A stretch of DNA of 64,000 nucleotides from Apteryx mantelli (GCF_036417845.1 NC_089980.1:38934501-38998500), one strand, 5' to 3'. Shown: positions 44,620 through 57,630, counted from the first letter of the stretch. Translations and numbers: made by a program. The notes: generated by a model not told the origin, from the sequence alone.

Positions 44620-47600
44620 CTGTTAATAGAGAATATAGTTTGGCTGAGTTCCATAGAACAGAATATGCTGTTTGCTTTCCATTGCCATGAAACACCGCAG
44701 TGAACTCATTTGACACAAGCTGCACAAATCCGTTGAACTTCCTGAGAATGGATGTTCTTTCAACTACTTACCCGTGTGTCTGACTTAGTGCTCACAAGCG
44801 CTCCCCCTGAACTCACTGAGTTTGTTCATATCTGTGCGTGTAGGTGTTCCCGGAAGTGGGAGGGATCCATAAGAATTTTTTTCCAAGCGTTACCATTTCA
44901 ACTTCAAAAAGCTGGTAGCAATGTCAGTCACAAAGTTCTCCTGGACCTGTTTTTTTGAAGCACTGGGACCCTGAAGGGCTATACTCAGCAGTGAACTTGG
45001 AAAACCTATTTCTGACAAGAATACTAACACAGAGAGATGAAAACTAGCTCAACATCAGCCTTAAATAAAGGAACATGACTAAACAGGAATACATTCTTAC
45101 TAGCAACCAGTTGTCTATCCTACAGAAAGCAGAACATGCTAATATATGTAACTATAAAGACAGACTGCAAAATATTTAAGTTCTTGAGCAGGGGTGTTGA
45201 CAGTTAAATTGAACTTCTGGCAGGCATTTCCAGCTTATGAGGGAGCAAACAGCAACTCTTTAGCTTTCAAAACATTTACCAAAGATAATAATTACAAAGC
45301 CACATAGTTTCAGAATGACTTTCATTTGTCAGGACAGTTAACAGCAGTGAGGAGCAAAGCCAAGAGAAAAGCCAAATGCTAGCAGGAAAATACTGACAAA
45401 CCACTTGTTTTAAAGTTGAGCCTTGTAGCATTGCAGGAGAGCACAGAATCTGCCATCTAGTCCCAGTGGGCCCATACTGAATCTGCTGCAGTGGTCTGAA
45501 CTTGGGAGGAAACAGGCAGTGCTGGGGTTGTAACAAGGAGTGTGGCACAGTTCTGGGGCAGGATCTCCAGTCTGGCAATGTCTCTTCCTCCCCATCCCTT
45601 CTCATGTATGAGTGGATATGGGTGGGACTGCACTGTTGTCCCAGCCAACAGACTCAGGAGAACGTGGTGCACATGAAGCCAGGGGAGAGAGGAGAGAGAA
45701 AGGAGGTATTTAGCAGCAGAAAAACATGGATAACCACCCCTGTGGGCAGGGAAGTGTCTGGAGTATTATCCTCTGTACAATAAGTGCATATGCTCCCTAC
45801 AAATAATACCCTCTCTGCAATAAGTGTTTCGCTCAGTATGTCCGTTCCACCTCCTGCCTTTGCCAAAGCTCCGTCCTCCTTCTCCTGCCTCCTGCCCTCC
45901 TGCCCTCCCTGGCCCTCCTACGGCCTCTGGGCTTGTTTCTTCTATTCTGCAGCAAAAGCAACTGCTGGCAACCAGTTATCCAGGGCCAGCTCACCTCTTA
46001 CCTGGTCTTTTCTCTGTCTTTCATTATAGCCATTGGTGCTTGCTGAATTTAACATAGGCTCAACAAGTCACCTGCTGCTGCAGGCATGTTTGCTAAAGCT
46101 GAACTTATAATACCAGCTCTGGGCTATGCAAATTTGGGATGCCAGTTCACTGGTAAATGTTTTGCAAAGAGCTATTATTTATCATCCCTATTAATTCCTG
46201 TGCAAAATAAACATTGTAGCTAAATGGGGGAGGAGGTGGGTGAACTGATTTGGATTAAATAACACCTAGTAATCTAAATGAGCTTCAGACCAAATTCAGG
46301 CTGCCTTTTGGGTTTTGCTTTTCATGGGTTTTGCTTTTTAACTCTGCTATGTCCAGAGCAGTGTTGGTGCTCTTCTGCTTTCTGTCTTGGAGCAGATCCA
46401 GAAATAGCAAAATACTACAGAAGAGGCTGTTCACATAGGACGTCTGGGAGCACAGAGGCAGGAGAGAGAGAAATTCTATGAGTGAGGTTGTTCCCATTCA
46501 TTTTCTGTTCTAATTATTCAGATTAAGGGTGTTTCAATAAGTCTGTATTATTTGAATGCAGAAAGAAGAAAGCCAGGATGCAGATCTCCTTGAGCTCTGT
46601 CTATCCGCAGATGAACAACATGGGTTACCCCCAGGATGTTATTCTTGGGAGTAATTCACAGGTCCAACAGCTGCCATGGACTGCAGCAGCTGCTCAGCTG
46701 GGGAGACTATCATTATAATAGCAAAGGATATCATACATTTGTTGCCTAGCTCAGAGAAGAAAATGTAAAAATCTTCTAGTCTTCCAGTCATGTCACTGAC
46801 TAGCTCCAGTACAGCTTAGCGGCACAGTGTGAGGACAAAGCTCCCCCAGATATTCTTGTTCAATGCTCCCCATATGGGTGAGCTGCAAACAGATTTCTGA
46901 GCACTGCTAATATGTAGCGTTTTGTGTAATGTACCATAGCCTGGCCAAAGATTTGACCATAGTAGCAGAAGGATGTTAAGGTGTTACCAAAGTACTTCCT
47001 TTTTCATACTTTAAGTTAAAAGGAACATTAATCCACCCACTCTCCATACTGCTATTCCTTTATAATAGTTCTGGAAGGGAATTCTGCAGATAGATGATAC
47101 CAACATTGTGTTGAAGTGAGGTAGAAATTGTTCCGGTAACTGCCAAAATCAAATCAGGTCCATATCAAGGCAGTTCTTTCAAAAAAAAAAAAAAAGAAAA
47201 AAAAGAGTTTCTGCTTGCAGAGGATAACTGGATTCAGAGCAAGGGTAAATGAAGTTGGAAACTTGGTTCATTGAGCAGATGTTAAGAAACATAAGGCAAT
47301 TACAGTTCCTTTAACTCAGCCTTTTCGTGTTGAAAGCAATATGGCAGTACGTGGTCCTGCTGGTGCTGAGAGTTTTCTGTGAAGTGCCATCATAAATACA
47401 TGTAGGCAGACAGACTGGCACATCAAATATGGTCAGATCAACTCTCCTAGGAGAGTTCCTAAATCCAAGACTTTTCCTGAGATCTTGCTATTCAGGAGTC
47501 CCATGTCTCTGAAGGTTTTTGATTTACCCACAGGAGTACAGAATTATGAACAGTCCAAGCTGGCTTATCTGCACTGGCTTTGTGAAGGAAAGAAAAAAAC

Positions 47601-47750
47601 TATAAGAAAATCCCATTTCTAGTTCAGTCATGTGTTCCTGCACATGTATGGAGGCTCCTGATGGTTCCAGAACTGGTAAAAGGTGATTCTGACCATGTTG
47701 ACATTTCACTTGCAAAGCAAACATTCATGTGTGATGAGAACCTGGGGAGA
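44620..47750. other. Non-coding desert
   Basis: No gene is recognised. A CTCF-like reverse motif with two mismatches lies at 45451-45463. An A/GA tract is at about 47180-47206. The stretch 46,140-46,250 is AT-rich and non-repetitive. Confidence 0.48.
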
Positions 47751-47755
47751 TTACC

Positions 47756-47791
47756 TGTCCTATCAGACAGATCTGTCCTTTCAGACAGATT
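47756..47791. repeat. 18-bp tandem duplication
   Basis: TGTCCTATCAGACAGATC is followed directly by TGTCCTTTCAGACAGATT (16 of 18 identical). Confidence 0.85.
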
Positions 47792-47820
47792 ACATTGTTT
47801 GTGATAGTAGAGTAGGCAAC

Positions 47821-47850
47821 TGTCACACTATGACACGCTATGTCACACTA
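47821..47850. repeat. 10-bp unit, three copies
   Basis: TGTCACACTA, TGACACGCTA and TGTCACACTA stand in tandem. They lie 30 bp after the 18-bp duplication. Confidence 0.85.
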
Positions 47851-48115
47851 TAACCAGCCATCAACATCCTTGGCCTGTACTGGCAAATGAATATTCTTCT
47901 ATAGCATATAATTGACTAGAAGAGTCTGCAATGACCAAAGTCCAAATGGATTGACTGGAAGCCTGAAGCTTTAAAGTTCAGCACTTTTTGGAGCTTACAA
48001 CATTTAACCATCACCTCTGTTTTATGTTGTCTAAACCTTTTGTAAATGGAGGGCAGCATATATGCACAAAGGGGCTATGGAGATGAAGGCTCCCAAATCT
48101 CTACCCTTGGCATAT

Positions 48116-48807
48116 CATGGTGTCGCGGATGAGTGATGCACTTCACTCATAAGAGAGAAGCAGCACTATGTTTATTGCAGTAAGATAGCAACTTAACAAA
48201 GTTCAACCGTAAATAAGTGATTTAACGAGGTTCGATTGGCAAGATTCACTCAGTTATTTACTGCATGGAGGACAGGGTCAGATACAAGTGCAAAGGAGAC
48301 TCTCCCATTGAGTCACGAGGTTCAGAAAGGACCCCCTTGCTTTCCAAACTCCTTCTGAGAGGAGCCTGGGTGCGGCTGGATCCAGTCCTAGTCTCAGACT
48401 TGGTCAGTGGTTTATGTCTAGGGGATTATGTGCACAATCAATCAGAGATATAACTTAGCAAAGTTTCACAAAGTTTGCAAAGTTTCAGCATGCTATTAAT
48501 CACTTACTGAGGATCTGTTGCAGGTACGGAATCTCTCAACCTCGAGGAGTAACCTTGAGAGGCGTCCCTGCTCAAGAGGAGGTTCTGCAGTGCAGCCTGC
48601 TGCCGTGCAGGAGAGCTCAATGGGCTCTGGGCTGCCCCCTATTTATGGCCGGGGGGAGATGATTGACTTATCATCATATTTGCGTGCTAAACAGGTCTTA
48701 GTTGGCGCATGCTCAATTAGCCCCTGCCTATGTGCTGTTTACAGGAAGGTCAGGTTGAGGGGGAGAGAGCACATCGCGGTGGGGAAGGAGCACGCTGTCA
48801 CACATGG
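48116..48807 (-). mobile_element. Solo LTR of an ERVL-like endogenous retrovirus with 5-bp target duplication
   Basis: The LTR spans 48121-48802. It starts TGTCGCGG and ends CTGTCACA, so the ends are TG...CA, and it is flanked on both sides by the identical 5-bp sequence CATGG (48116-48120 and 48803-48807). Signals read on the minus strand: a TATA-like CCATAAATAGG at about 48636-48646 and a poly(A) signal AATAAA at about 48169-48174, about 50 bp before the minus-strand end. A 5-bp duplication fits class III (ERVL) elements common in birds. No internal viral sequence or partner LTR is present, so this is a recombined solo LTR. Being complete with an intact duplication, it is younger than the worn repeats around it. 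Confidence 0.82.
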
Positions 48808-48809
48808 TA

Positions 48810-49590
48810 AGATGCATTTTAGACCCTGAACTCAGTCACATTTTCCGCATATTCATAGTGCTTCTGTGTGTTCCCTTGGTGACAACTCCACCTCCTTAAA
48901 TAGCAACAACTCTTGCCTTTGGGACTAATCCTGCAGTCTTCACTCATCCAGCTAGCAATAACCCAACACTGAGTGATCAACAATTTCTGAATCTCATTCA
49001 CAGAGACCCTGTGGCCTTCTCTCCCACACTCAAAAATAGTTTTTTTTAGGGTAGACATGAACACTATGAGCTCTGCTACCTACTGCCAACCAAATGAACA
49101 TCAAGACAACTTCCATGCAGGCAGCATCCAGGGAGCCAAGTGCCCCTCTGTACTTGTGCTGAGTTGACTAGTGTCAGATATGCTCCATAGCTGAATATGA
49201 GCTCCCTTTTGCAGGTTTGCTGTCTGCATGACTGATGAGTCTGGTATCAAGGCAGTTTTGGAGCCGCCCTTAGCACACAGTGGGGATCCACCCTCTGGGC
49301 TTGGTGATCCCATTCTTCTAATTATTTCTAGAGAATCATGCAGACATGATTACACTTACCAAGGATTTAAGGGGTACTTATATGGTGCACACTTCAGTGT
49401 AAGCTTCAGCTGTGGGAAACTACTTTCTGCTCAGAATATGTGAGCATTAGAAGAATGGATCCTTCCCTTCCAGGGGTCTAAAAATATCCCACGACATTAT
49501 GATCTAGTTTTGCAAACTCTCTGCATATGGGATCGGAGGACTGTATATATGGAAGGCTCTCAGGATCAGGGCCAACAAGATCATATGGTG
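48810..49590. other. Non-coding sequence
   Basis: No gene or repeat family is recognised. Confidence 0.45.
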
Positions 49591-49599
49591 ACTATAATA

Positions 49600-50000
49600 T
49601 ATGATCTATGAATTCTATTTATTGTCCCACATTGTTATAACAATGTATTAATAAGCCTTAAGCCCCTTTCTCCAGTTCCCTTTCTCCCTTAATTCTCTCA
49701 TCATTCTGGCGTCTCCATACATGCAAACTGAAACAGTTTTTCTTTTTAACTTCACATCATGATGACATCAGGATTGGGACTCCACAGGCTCGCATTGTAA
49801 TAATTGATGCCATTTGCATTTCACATTCTAACAGCTTCATAACAAGATCTCTGTAGACTTGCAGTGAAATTGTTTTCCCACTGAAGTCTTACAACACAGC
49901 AGCAATATAATGACATTTTAATGGGATCCCTATAGACTTGCCATGAAATTGTCAAGAGAAAATAGTGGTGATGTTAATTGAATTGGGAGCTAACATTGTT
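49600..50000. promoter_or_regulatory. Candidate distal enhancer with SOX palindrome and direct repeat
   Basis: An 18-bp perfect palindrome ACATTGTTATAACAATGT lies at 49629-49646, containing two opposed SOX-type cores. A perfect POU octamer ATTTGCAT lies at 49812-49819. Two copies of a 29-bp unit (49846-49874 and 49925-49953) share GTAGACTTGC/ATAGACTTGC and TGAAATTGT. TAAT-rich sequence surrounds them. SOX and POU factors act together on neural enhancers, so this is the best distal candidate in the desert. Function is inferred. Confidence 0.38.
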
Positions 50001-50049
50001 AAAATAAAACATGAAAAGTAATTGCTCTGTGAGAAGAAACGCACAAATT

Positions 50050-50140
50050 TAGGTGCTGATCCTGCAGTGATGTATGTATGTGTGTAATTTTGCTCATAGA
50101 AGCAATCCCCTTGAAATCTACATCTCTAGGGAACAAAGTT
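50050..50140. repeat. Possible ancient palindromic DNA element relic
   Basis: TTAGGTGCTGATCCTGCAGT followed by TTTTGCTCATAGAAGCAATC recalls the half of an old, widespread palindromic amniote element (GATCCTGCA...TTACTCATGTGAGTA). Very diverged; low confidence. Confidence 0.25.
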
Positions 50141-51097
50141 GGGACCTAAAAAATATCAATTCTTTTTATCTTCCGTCTTCATATACCAAATGGCTAACCC
50201 AAATGCAACAATCAAAGACTGTGCCTCAACTGTGACATTTCCTATACACATCTGTGTGGAGGTCAACCAGAAATTACCTGAAAAGCTTAGCACTTGACAT
50301 CATACATCTTCTAACTGTCCATAAATACAGTAACAGTTGCTTAGCAAAGAGCTGGTAAAGCCCTTGGGTAAAACTGTGATTTTGATGAAGTTTCTGGGAA
50401 TTGTGTCACTGACTTTGGCAGAACTAGAATGCCAACCCCAGTATCACCTTCCTAGAGATCCCACACACAAAGCTCAAATGCACACCTGCTTTGGAAGCAT
50501 GTTCTTTTTAATCCTTGAGTTTTCTGAGATGTAAGAATGTGTCTGAGCGAGACAGATTTTCTCTTTTATTTCTGGTGTGGTGAGAGACAGAAACAGATTT
50601 TCAAAATGAACCTTGCAGTTCTCATCATGTGAGTGCTAGTCTTTGGAGTTCAGTTATTTCAAATTTCAGGAGATTGCTAGTGTGGGCAAAACCACCTGAC
50701 TGTGGAAAACAGGGTGAATGTTCTGACCTTACTCCCTTGCTTACAGCATTACACATAAGAACTACACTAGCATCTACTGACAGTTTTTCAGTTGTTCAGA
50801 ACACAGGCAAAACACAGCCAAAAATAATCTCACCTGATCAGAAGGATCTAAAAAAGGTTATGTGCATCATACTCAGTTCTGTTTGGAAATAATGTGTTTT
50901 TTATTGGGGATAGTTCTGAGAATGCTGCCTCATAAGCAGAGCTGCATGTCAGGAGGAGGTAAGAAAATCAATACAGAAACAAACCATTAGCAATGATAAG
51001 TTATGCCCTTTCTCTCAAGAGAAGCCTAGAGTCATTGATCTGTCATGGAATCCATGCAGACCTACTCCCCAGATGAACAAAAGGCTCAACAATAGTA

Positions 51098-51185
51098 TCC
51101 TGATAGGTGGCCTGATAACTTAGGAGATTAGTAGAGGACTACTGGATCAGCCCTGGACCAGGGGTTCAATCCTGCCTTCATGGAA
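51098..51185 (+). repeat. tRNA-derived SINE-like head
   Basis: GGTGGCCTGATAACTTAGG (A-box-like, near 51106) and GGTTCAATCC (B-box-like, 51163-51172) stand at tRNA-like spacing. Their order fits a MIR-type SINE 5' half. The sequence does not fold convincingly as a functional tRNA. Confidence 0.35.
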
Positions 51186-51399
51186 ACCAGATCAGAATTT
51201 TCACCATCAGCTTAGTAGAAGCAGGAGACATTTCATGTGAGGCGAAACCAAAACTAGGAACGTAGCTATTAGGAAAAGAGTAGAGAACAAAACAGAAAAT
51301 ATCATTATGCCTGGGTTTTGAATTCAGATTCACTTGCATGTCAAATATTGCATGTAGTTCTGACCCTTCTCCATACCAAAAAAGGATGTAGTTTAACTA

Positions 51400-51870
51400 A
51401 AAAATGCACAGAGAGACTAAAAAGACTATTGAGATGTAGATAATGGTGCCTGTTTAAAAGAGAACTCTTCAGGTGGATTTAAGGCCTGTAAAATGATGAA
51501 GGGCACAGAGAAGGTGAAAGGGGTATATGTTTGCTTTATTTCTAACAACACAAGAACATGGAGACATTCAATGAAAATAACTGTCAAATATAAAACCAGT
51601 TGATGAAAGTCCTTTTTCACACAACACACAATTGAACTGTGGAACTCATTGCTGCAGGACACGGTAGAGGGTAGAACCACAAATGGAGTCTAAAAAAGAT
51701 TAAATGTCCTCATGGAGGATAGGCCAGCTGGAAGCTTTTAAAAATGATGATCTGGATGCAACATCCAGTTCAGGAATTCCCTTAGCTACTTACTGCTAGA
51801 GGTGAATAGGTATACAAGGGAGAAGAGCAATATATGCCTGCCCTACCTCTTACACTCTTAAATGTTCATT
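51400..51870 (+). repeat. CR1 LINE, 3' fragment
   Basis: The sequence follows the CR1 tail: AGAGACTAAAAAGACTATTG (51412), GTAAAATGATGAAGGGCACA (51489), then GAGAAGGTGAAAGG, CACACAACACACAATTGAAC (51618), TGGAACTCATTGC and CTCATGGAGGATAGGCC (51709). A CR1-like 3' trailer continues to about 51,870. Truncated and diverged. It has the same orientation as the copy at 36.7 kb. Confidence 0.78.
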
Positions 51871-51879
51871 ACAGTTCGC

Positions 51880-54800
51880 TGTCAGGTGACTGAGTCAGAT
51901 GCCCTTGGCTGTGGTGGTACCAAATGCAGCTGGGCTTATGTAGTGTTGGGTGAAGTAAGTTACTGGTTTCTCAGAAGGGGACAAGTTGTTACCTTGTCAA
52001 ACCACCACTCCCACCAGCACCTCTGCGCATGTCACTTCTATCTAAATAGTGAGGACTTGAGAAAGCAGAAAGCCAGACTGACATCAGACTCCCACGTGCA
52101 GACTCTTCAGATGGGCTGGAGGCATCCTGGTGTGGCAGGGAGATGCTTCTTACGGTGTTTGCTCTGTGACCAAAGAGCAAATTTCAAGCAGGTTTATCAA
52201 TTACTCTTTCCCAGTCACTGTGTTTCTCACAGACCAGACATTCAGGTGCACAGGGCCAGCACTTACCTAATATATTCCGAGTTGCCATTTTAATTTCTAG
52301 AAATCATATAATACTATTTAGGAAAACTATTTGCCTTTTGGCTTTGCTTTTCAGCTAGGAACAAAACCAGACAATGAAACCAGCCACAGCTCCCCTCAGA
52401 CTGCTCCTGAAATGCCTAAAGATGAGCACATCTGACTTAACTCAACTGTGCTGGAGCTCCTGGCCAAAGAGATCTATTTATTATGGGGTGTGATTGTGAA
52501 GTTACTTATTCCAGTGGCTCCACTGCTGCAGTGCAGAAACTATGGGTGGTCCATGAGGCCATCATGAGTGCACGTGGAGCTGCAGAAAGTGTTAAAAAGC
52601 AAAGTGTACTCATGGCTGGCTTGGTGGACTATGACCAGTAGGTCCAAAGTTGTGGAAACCACCGAGCTAGCTGTAATCCTTAAGAGGACAGAGTCCCTTC
52701 TCATGTATTCAGAGAGAGACCCATAATTATTTCAGCTGAAACCAGATCAGGCACCAGAGCTGGACAAGGGACAAAACATTAGGTTGTTTCATTTCATTCT
52801 GACCTCTTTTTATGGCAATAACTGCTAAAAGGAAAACAAATGTTCGGAGGGATCTGCTTTGTTCTGCCTTTAAATGTGGAGCACACAAGGGGCCTTTTCA
52901 TGCAGAAAAATGCATAAATCACTCCTCTAGTTTTACTTATGGGAATGCAGCATTTTCATATTAGAGAAATACAGCCAGTAATGAGATGCACAGACATCTG
53001 ACAAAGAAGGGCAGGGATTTCAGAAAAAAAAAAAAAAAAGGACACATGATTTAGATATTAGCCAAAATGAAGCAGGAACCTCATGAGGAAATGTGATTAC
53101 GGGAATTATGTAGAGAAAGCACTTCACATATATACACCTGTGTATGTGTATATATTCTCAACACCTATAAATAGGTGAAGCTTTACTCACTACAAGTAGT
53201 CAGTTCTGTGATCATCTTAGGACAATTTAATTGCAGGCTGCTTCTTCCCCCATCTTTCTCCATTTTTGCATTAGTTTTACTGGTCATGAAAATATATTCA
53301 GCAGAAAGGTAATTTTTTGTTGTTTTTGAAGGATCAGTTTCAGTTGGATCAGTGAGCCACTCAGACTCATTGGGTGATGCAAAAAACTAGTGCTGATGCA
53401 GGGAGGCAGGTGGAACACCTGGCAAGGGTGAGAGAGAAGGTGGGAGCAGCCCACAGCTAAGTTGATAATAAAATGGTCTTCCAGTATTCACCACCTGAAA
53501 ATATAGTGCTATGGATATATCAGTTTGAACAAGAAAACAGTCAGAGTAAAATATCAAAGTGAGTGATCCTAAGGTACAAAGTAGCTTGATAATCTCCTAT
53601 CATTTCTGCATCATCCCAAATAAGGGAACCAGATGTTTGCTTCTGATCAGAGAGATAAGCAATGTCAGACATCGTAGGACTGCAGTGAATGACAGCAAGA
53701 ACAAACCTTCATGCCTGAGATTTTTACTTCAAATACTTTGAAAGCAGTTTTATTACACTTAAATAGACCCATTTTAGGGCTGATTAAAACTTCAGACTTA
53801 TTTTAATAAAAATAAGTTGTGGATATTTCAAAGTAGAATTAGATGCTTTTCAGAATTTTGTTAATAAGATGCCAATATGTTAGAAATAGCAATGTTTGTA
53901 ATAAATGTTCAATAGTAGTTTTATTTAAAAATAAAATAAAATGTGATTATATAATAAGGAAGGTTATATAGTATGAAACTGTAGAAAAAAATGGCTTTAA
54001 AACCAGATCACTTTTCACTAAACAGTTGCTTGAAATGCTAGACTTCCTAGGAGTGGTTCACACAGATGTTGTTTTCCCTTTTGGGGTGCATGCAGTACAT
54101 ACAATATAAAAATAAGAGAGAAGTATACCCCAAAAAGGATGGCAAATTTGTCATATGTGGTAAACTGCTTATGAGAGTGAAGTTTTGATATGGATATTTT
54201 CACCACAGAAACTGACTGGGAAAATCCTTCAGGGGCATTTGTGCATGCCCATCTCCAAAGGACTAAGCAGATCTGTGAAACATCATCTAGATCTTGCCTG
54301 TTCTACACCTTCTTACTAACTGATGGCAAGTCTGAGTTGCATTATGTTACATGCATGTACACCATGCAGTTAAAAGTTGTGAAATAATCATGTCAGACAG
54401 TCATGTTTTGCCTCTGCCAAAGACCTGAAGTAGTACTTTGATGACTTCCTTTGGGCAGACTGTAACTCTTATTTCCTCAAGTGGAAGAATCTACTCACTG
54501 CATCTATTCTGTAAACATTTTGACTGGTCCTTCAGTCCTCTAGCTCACCCAGATGCAATAAAATATCCCAGATGAAAAAAATTCCTGTAAATAGTGGTTG
54601 GTGCTGCTTTATACAGATATCCTCTGGAGCAGAGTACAAAAGGAGCTATCCAAATTTCCCCAGAATGCAAACATAGCTAGGGAGCAGGGCAGTCTAGACT
54701 CACCTCCTGGCAGTTTATTTTGTTGTGCTGTGAAAAAGGCCAGTGTATGTTTTCATACATACATACATGGATGACATCTGTGCCCATGCCACTGAACCTC

Positions 54801-56406
54801 TAACTTAGCTGCTGCGTGCCCTGTGCCTCAGCTGTCTAGTTGTAGAAATATCTTGAATCCCATATTGTTCCTGAGACCTAGCTTCATATCTGTACAGTTG
54901 TATGGAGCTCGCGCTCAGGCACCTGCAAATTCCTTCTGCCCTTAATGTAGGTGTCAGAAGGCTCTTTCTGAGGAATGCTGAGCTTCTTTGCACAGTCTGT
55001 CACATAACACTGCCAAAAGGCCGTGGAGGTGACTAGGCCAATCTCCCTTGAGCGTGTAGGGCTAACCCATGCTTAACTATTCCTTAGGGAAGAACAGGGT
55101 ATTTCTTTCAGGAGAAAGGATATTATTTCCACATATCAGCTAATTGCTCATAAAATCTACCTGCTCCTGAGAGCAAGCAGTGTAGATGGGCTGCTTATCT
55201 GATCAGAAGCACTGTCTCGAAAAGCACTTAGAAGACAACATAAACTTACTCAGAGTGGCTGTTACATAAGGAGAGGAAAGTGAGGAAGAAGGTCATGGTC
55301 TGGCCCTACTTTTATTGGAAATGGGTCATATGAGAGTGCAATGTACTGACTAGAAAAACCTGTAGCTTGAGTGAGCCCTGAAATAAAACACATTCCATGT
55401 GCACATGCAAGGAGAGGAAAGCATTGCTATATAAAAGATGATTTGCATTCAGATTCAATCACTGTTCTAACCAGGATGTGGCATCCCACCTCATAATGGC
55501 AGTCCTGAAGATTTAGAATAAGTTTAGCATCAAATAATATACCAAAGCCTTAATGCAAACCTGTATTTGATTCAAATTACTCATGCTGTGGTAGTTTAAA
55601 CATGCATCCTTCTTTATATGGGCTTGATCAAAACTGGCAGGCAAAATACAAAGAGCAAGGCCAATTAAACTCTATGGGTACAGAGGAATGTTTGAGACAC
55701 AAACGAGAAGTAGCAGGATGTCAGGGATTCTTGCCATCTATTGTTTAGCAGTGGTTGATGTATAGTTCAGATGGACACTTCATCCATGAAGTGATTCTGT
55801 AATCAGATTCACACAGGAAATGCAGCACTTCCAGGCCTCATGTCTGCTCTCCCTCAGGACAAAATGATTTAGGAAAGCATGATTTAAAGGTGTGTGTCAC
55901 CTGCTGAAGCTAAATCTCTCTATTTGCAACTTCCATTCTTAGGAAAGGAAAATCACTGCAAGTGCCACAGGCAGATACGACAGTGAGGCAAATGCTGTGA
56001 TTTTAATGCAATATATAGTTCTGTTTACTCACCACAGTATAGCCAGGACTCAGTTTGGTCAGAAACTGTAACTCAGTGTTTTCTCGCAGAGTTACCTGGT
56101 GTCATGGAAAAAAGTTGTCATCTGGAAAGACATTCATATGTGTTTTCACATTGAGTTTTGAGCATATAAGTAGGGAGCTACCTACCCATTGGGTGTGGAG
56201 TCATGTACCTAATGCCACATTTGCTGTAGAGGTAAACCACTGTTCTCCCACAGAGGTCAGAGGCCTCTGACTGCGTCAGGAGGCTCGCTCAGACCTCCTA
56301 TGCAATAAGAAATACCATCCAAGCATTTTACTGAATAACAGATTAAGTGCGGAAGAGTTTGATACATGGAAAACTTCTACGTACAAGTATATATATATAT
56401 TTTTTT

Positions 56407-56443
<37 letters not shown>

Positions 56444-57630
56444 ACACATGTTTTTCTACTAGGAAAACAACCAACTGCTTTAATAAATTACTTTCATTCT
56501 GAGATCATAATCACGCTTGCATGCATATGTGCACACACAAGGGAGGGAGACAACAGGATCTCTAAATAAAAATGTATACATTCTGGCTGTTCTTGGCTTT
56601 GCTTTTTCCTCCAAGCCTCCCAGGCAAATGGCAACAAGGCTCTGACTCCTTCCAAGAGAGCCTCCAGAGGCCTGTTTGCCTGAGTTCAGGCCTCTCAGGG
56701 GAGCACACTGAGCTGAGCTACCTAAAAATTTGCCTTGTGTCCTTTTTGGTGTTTGTCAGGTATGTGAATGAGATTGTATTACCTTTTTGAGGCAGGCTTA
56801 AAAGTTATGTCATGTATTTAAGGTATATCAATAGTGCATGTGAAGTGTGCATACTCCTAAAAGCAAAAGGATTGCATTGTGACATGAAAAGTGATAGGAA
56901 GCACCAGCCTCATGTTTCCTCAGCCCCAGTGAGCAGTTTAACAAGGCTTCATGATGCATGTCACCTCTCCTGCCATGCCCGTAGGACACGCTGCATGTCT
57001 TTATTCCTTGTGCATACTATACTGCCCCATCTGTAATTATAAATATGTTTAGTGTCACTTCAAAGCCTTCACTTGACAGGGGTGTTCCCTTTTCAAGGAT
57101 TTTGAATCTCTGACATTCCTTCTTCAGAAATTCTGGAGGAGGGTGTGATAGCCTCCTGCTGACAGTTAGCTTTGTTCAAAGGGACTGCCACAGAAAACCC
57201 ATAGCAACGCAGAGGGAAAATAGACTTTTGTGTCACCCATTGGATATGCATTGACTTCTATAATAGGAGACTGTTTTCTATGGTCGGTTGTTTTTTACCT
57301 GGAAGGTATTTAAATGATAGGTACAGAGGGTGCATTTGTAAGATACAAAAAGGTTAGCACTAGTTCAGACTTTCCACCAGATAAGTCTGCTGAACAAAGC
57401 TCCTGGCCATGCTTGTTCATTGCATATGTTTTGTACATAGTGGATCCAGTCATGGAAGCTGGAACTTTGCTAACCCAACTACTCCTTTTGTGGCATTTTC
57501 CTGCAAACTGGCAATTTTTTCAGAAGTATCCATCTGTCAGTTTACTATATTATTATATTACAGTACCATCTAGAGGTCCCAAATGGGATCAGGACTCTGC
57601 ATAGTAGGTGTTATATATTGCTGTCTTCTG
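51880..57630. other. Non-coding desert
   Basis: No gene is recognised. An A-run lies at about 53022-53039. Sequence at about 52,500-52,680 faintly resembles a hAT-type DNA transposon (GTGGTCCATGAGGCC) but cannot be assigned. Confidence 0.48.
56388..56441. repeat. (TA)n(T)n(GT)n compound microsatellite
   Basis: TA units, a short T-run, then about fourteen TG units. Confidence 0.9.

Noticed and set aside
45451..45463. CTCF-like sequence, reverse orientation
   Set aside because: Two mismatches at the conserved CC end of the motif.
51098..51185. Functional tRNA gene
   Set aside because: A- and B-box-like sequences are present, but there is no convincing cloverleaf. A MIR-type SINE head is more likely.
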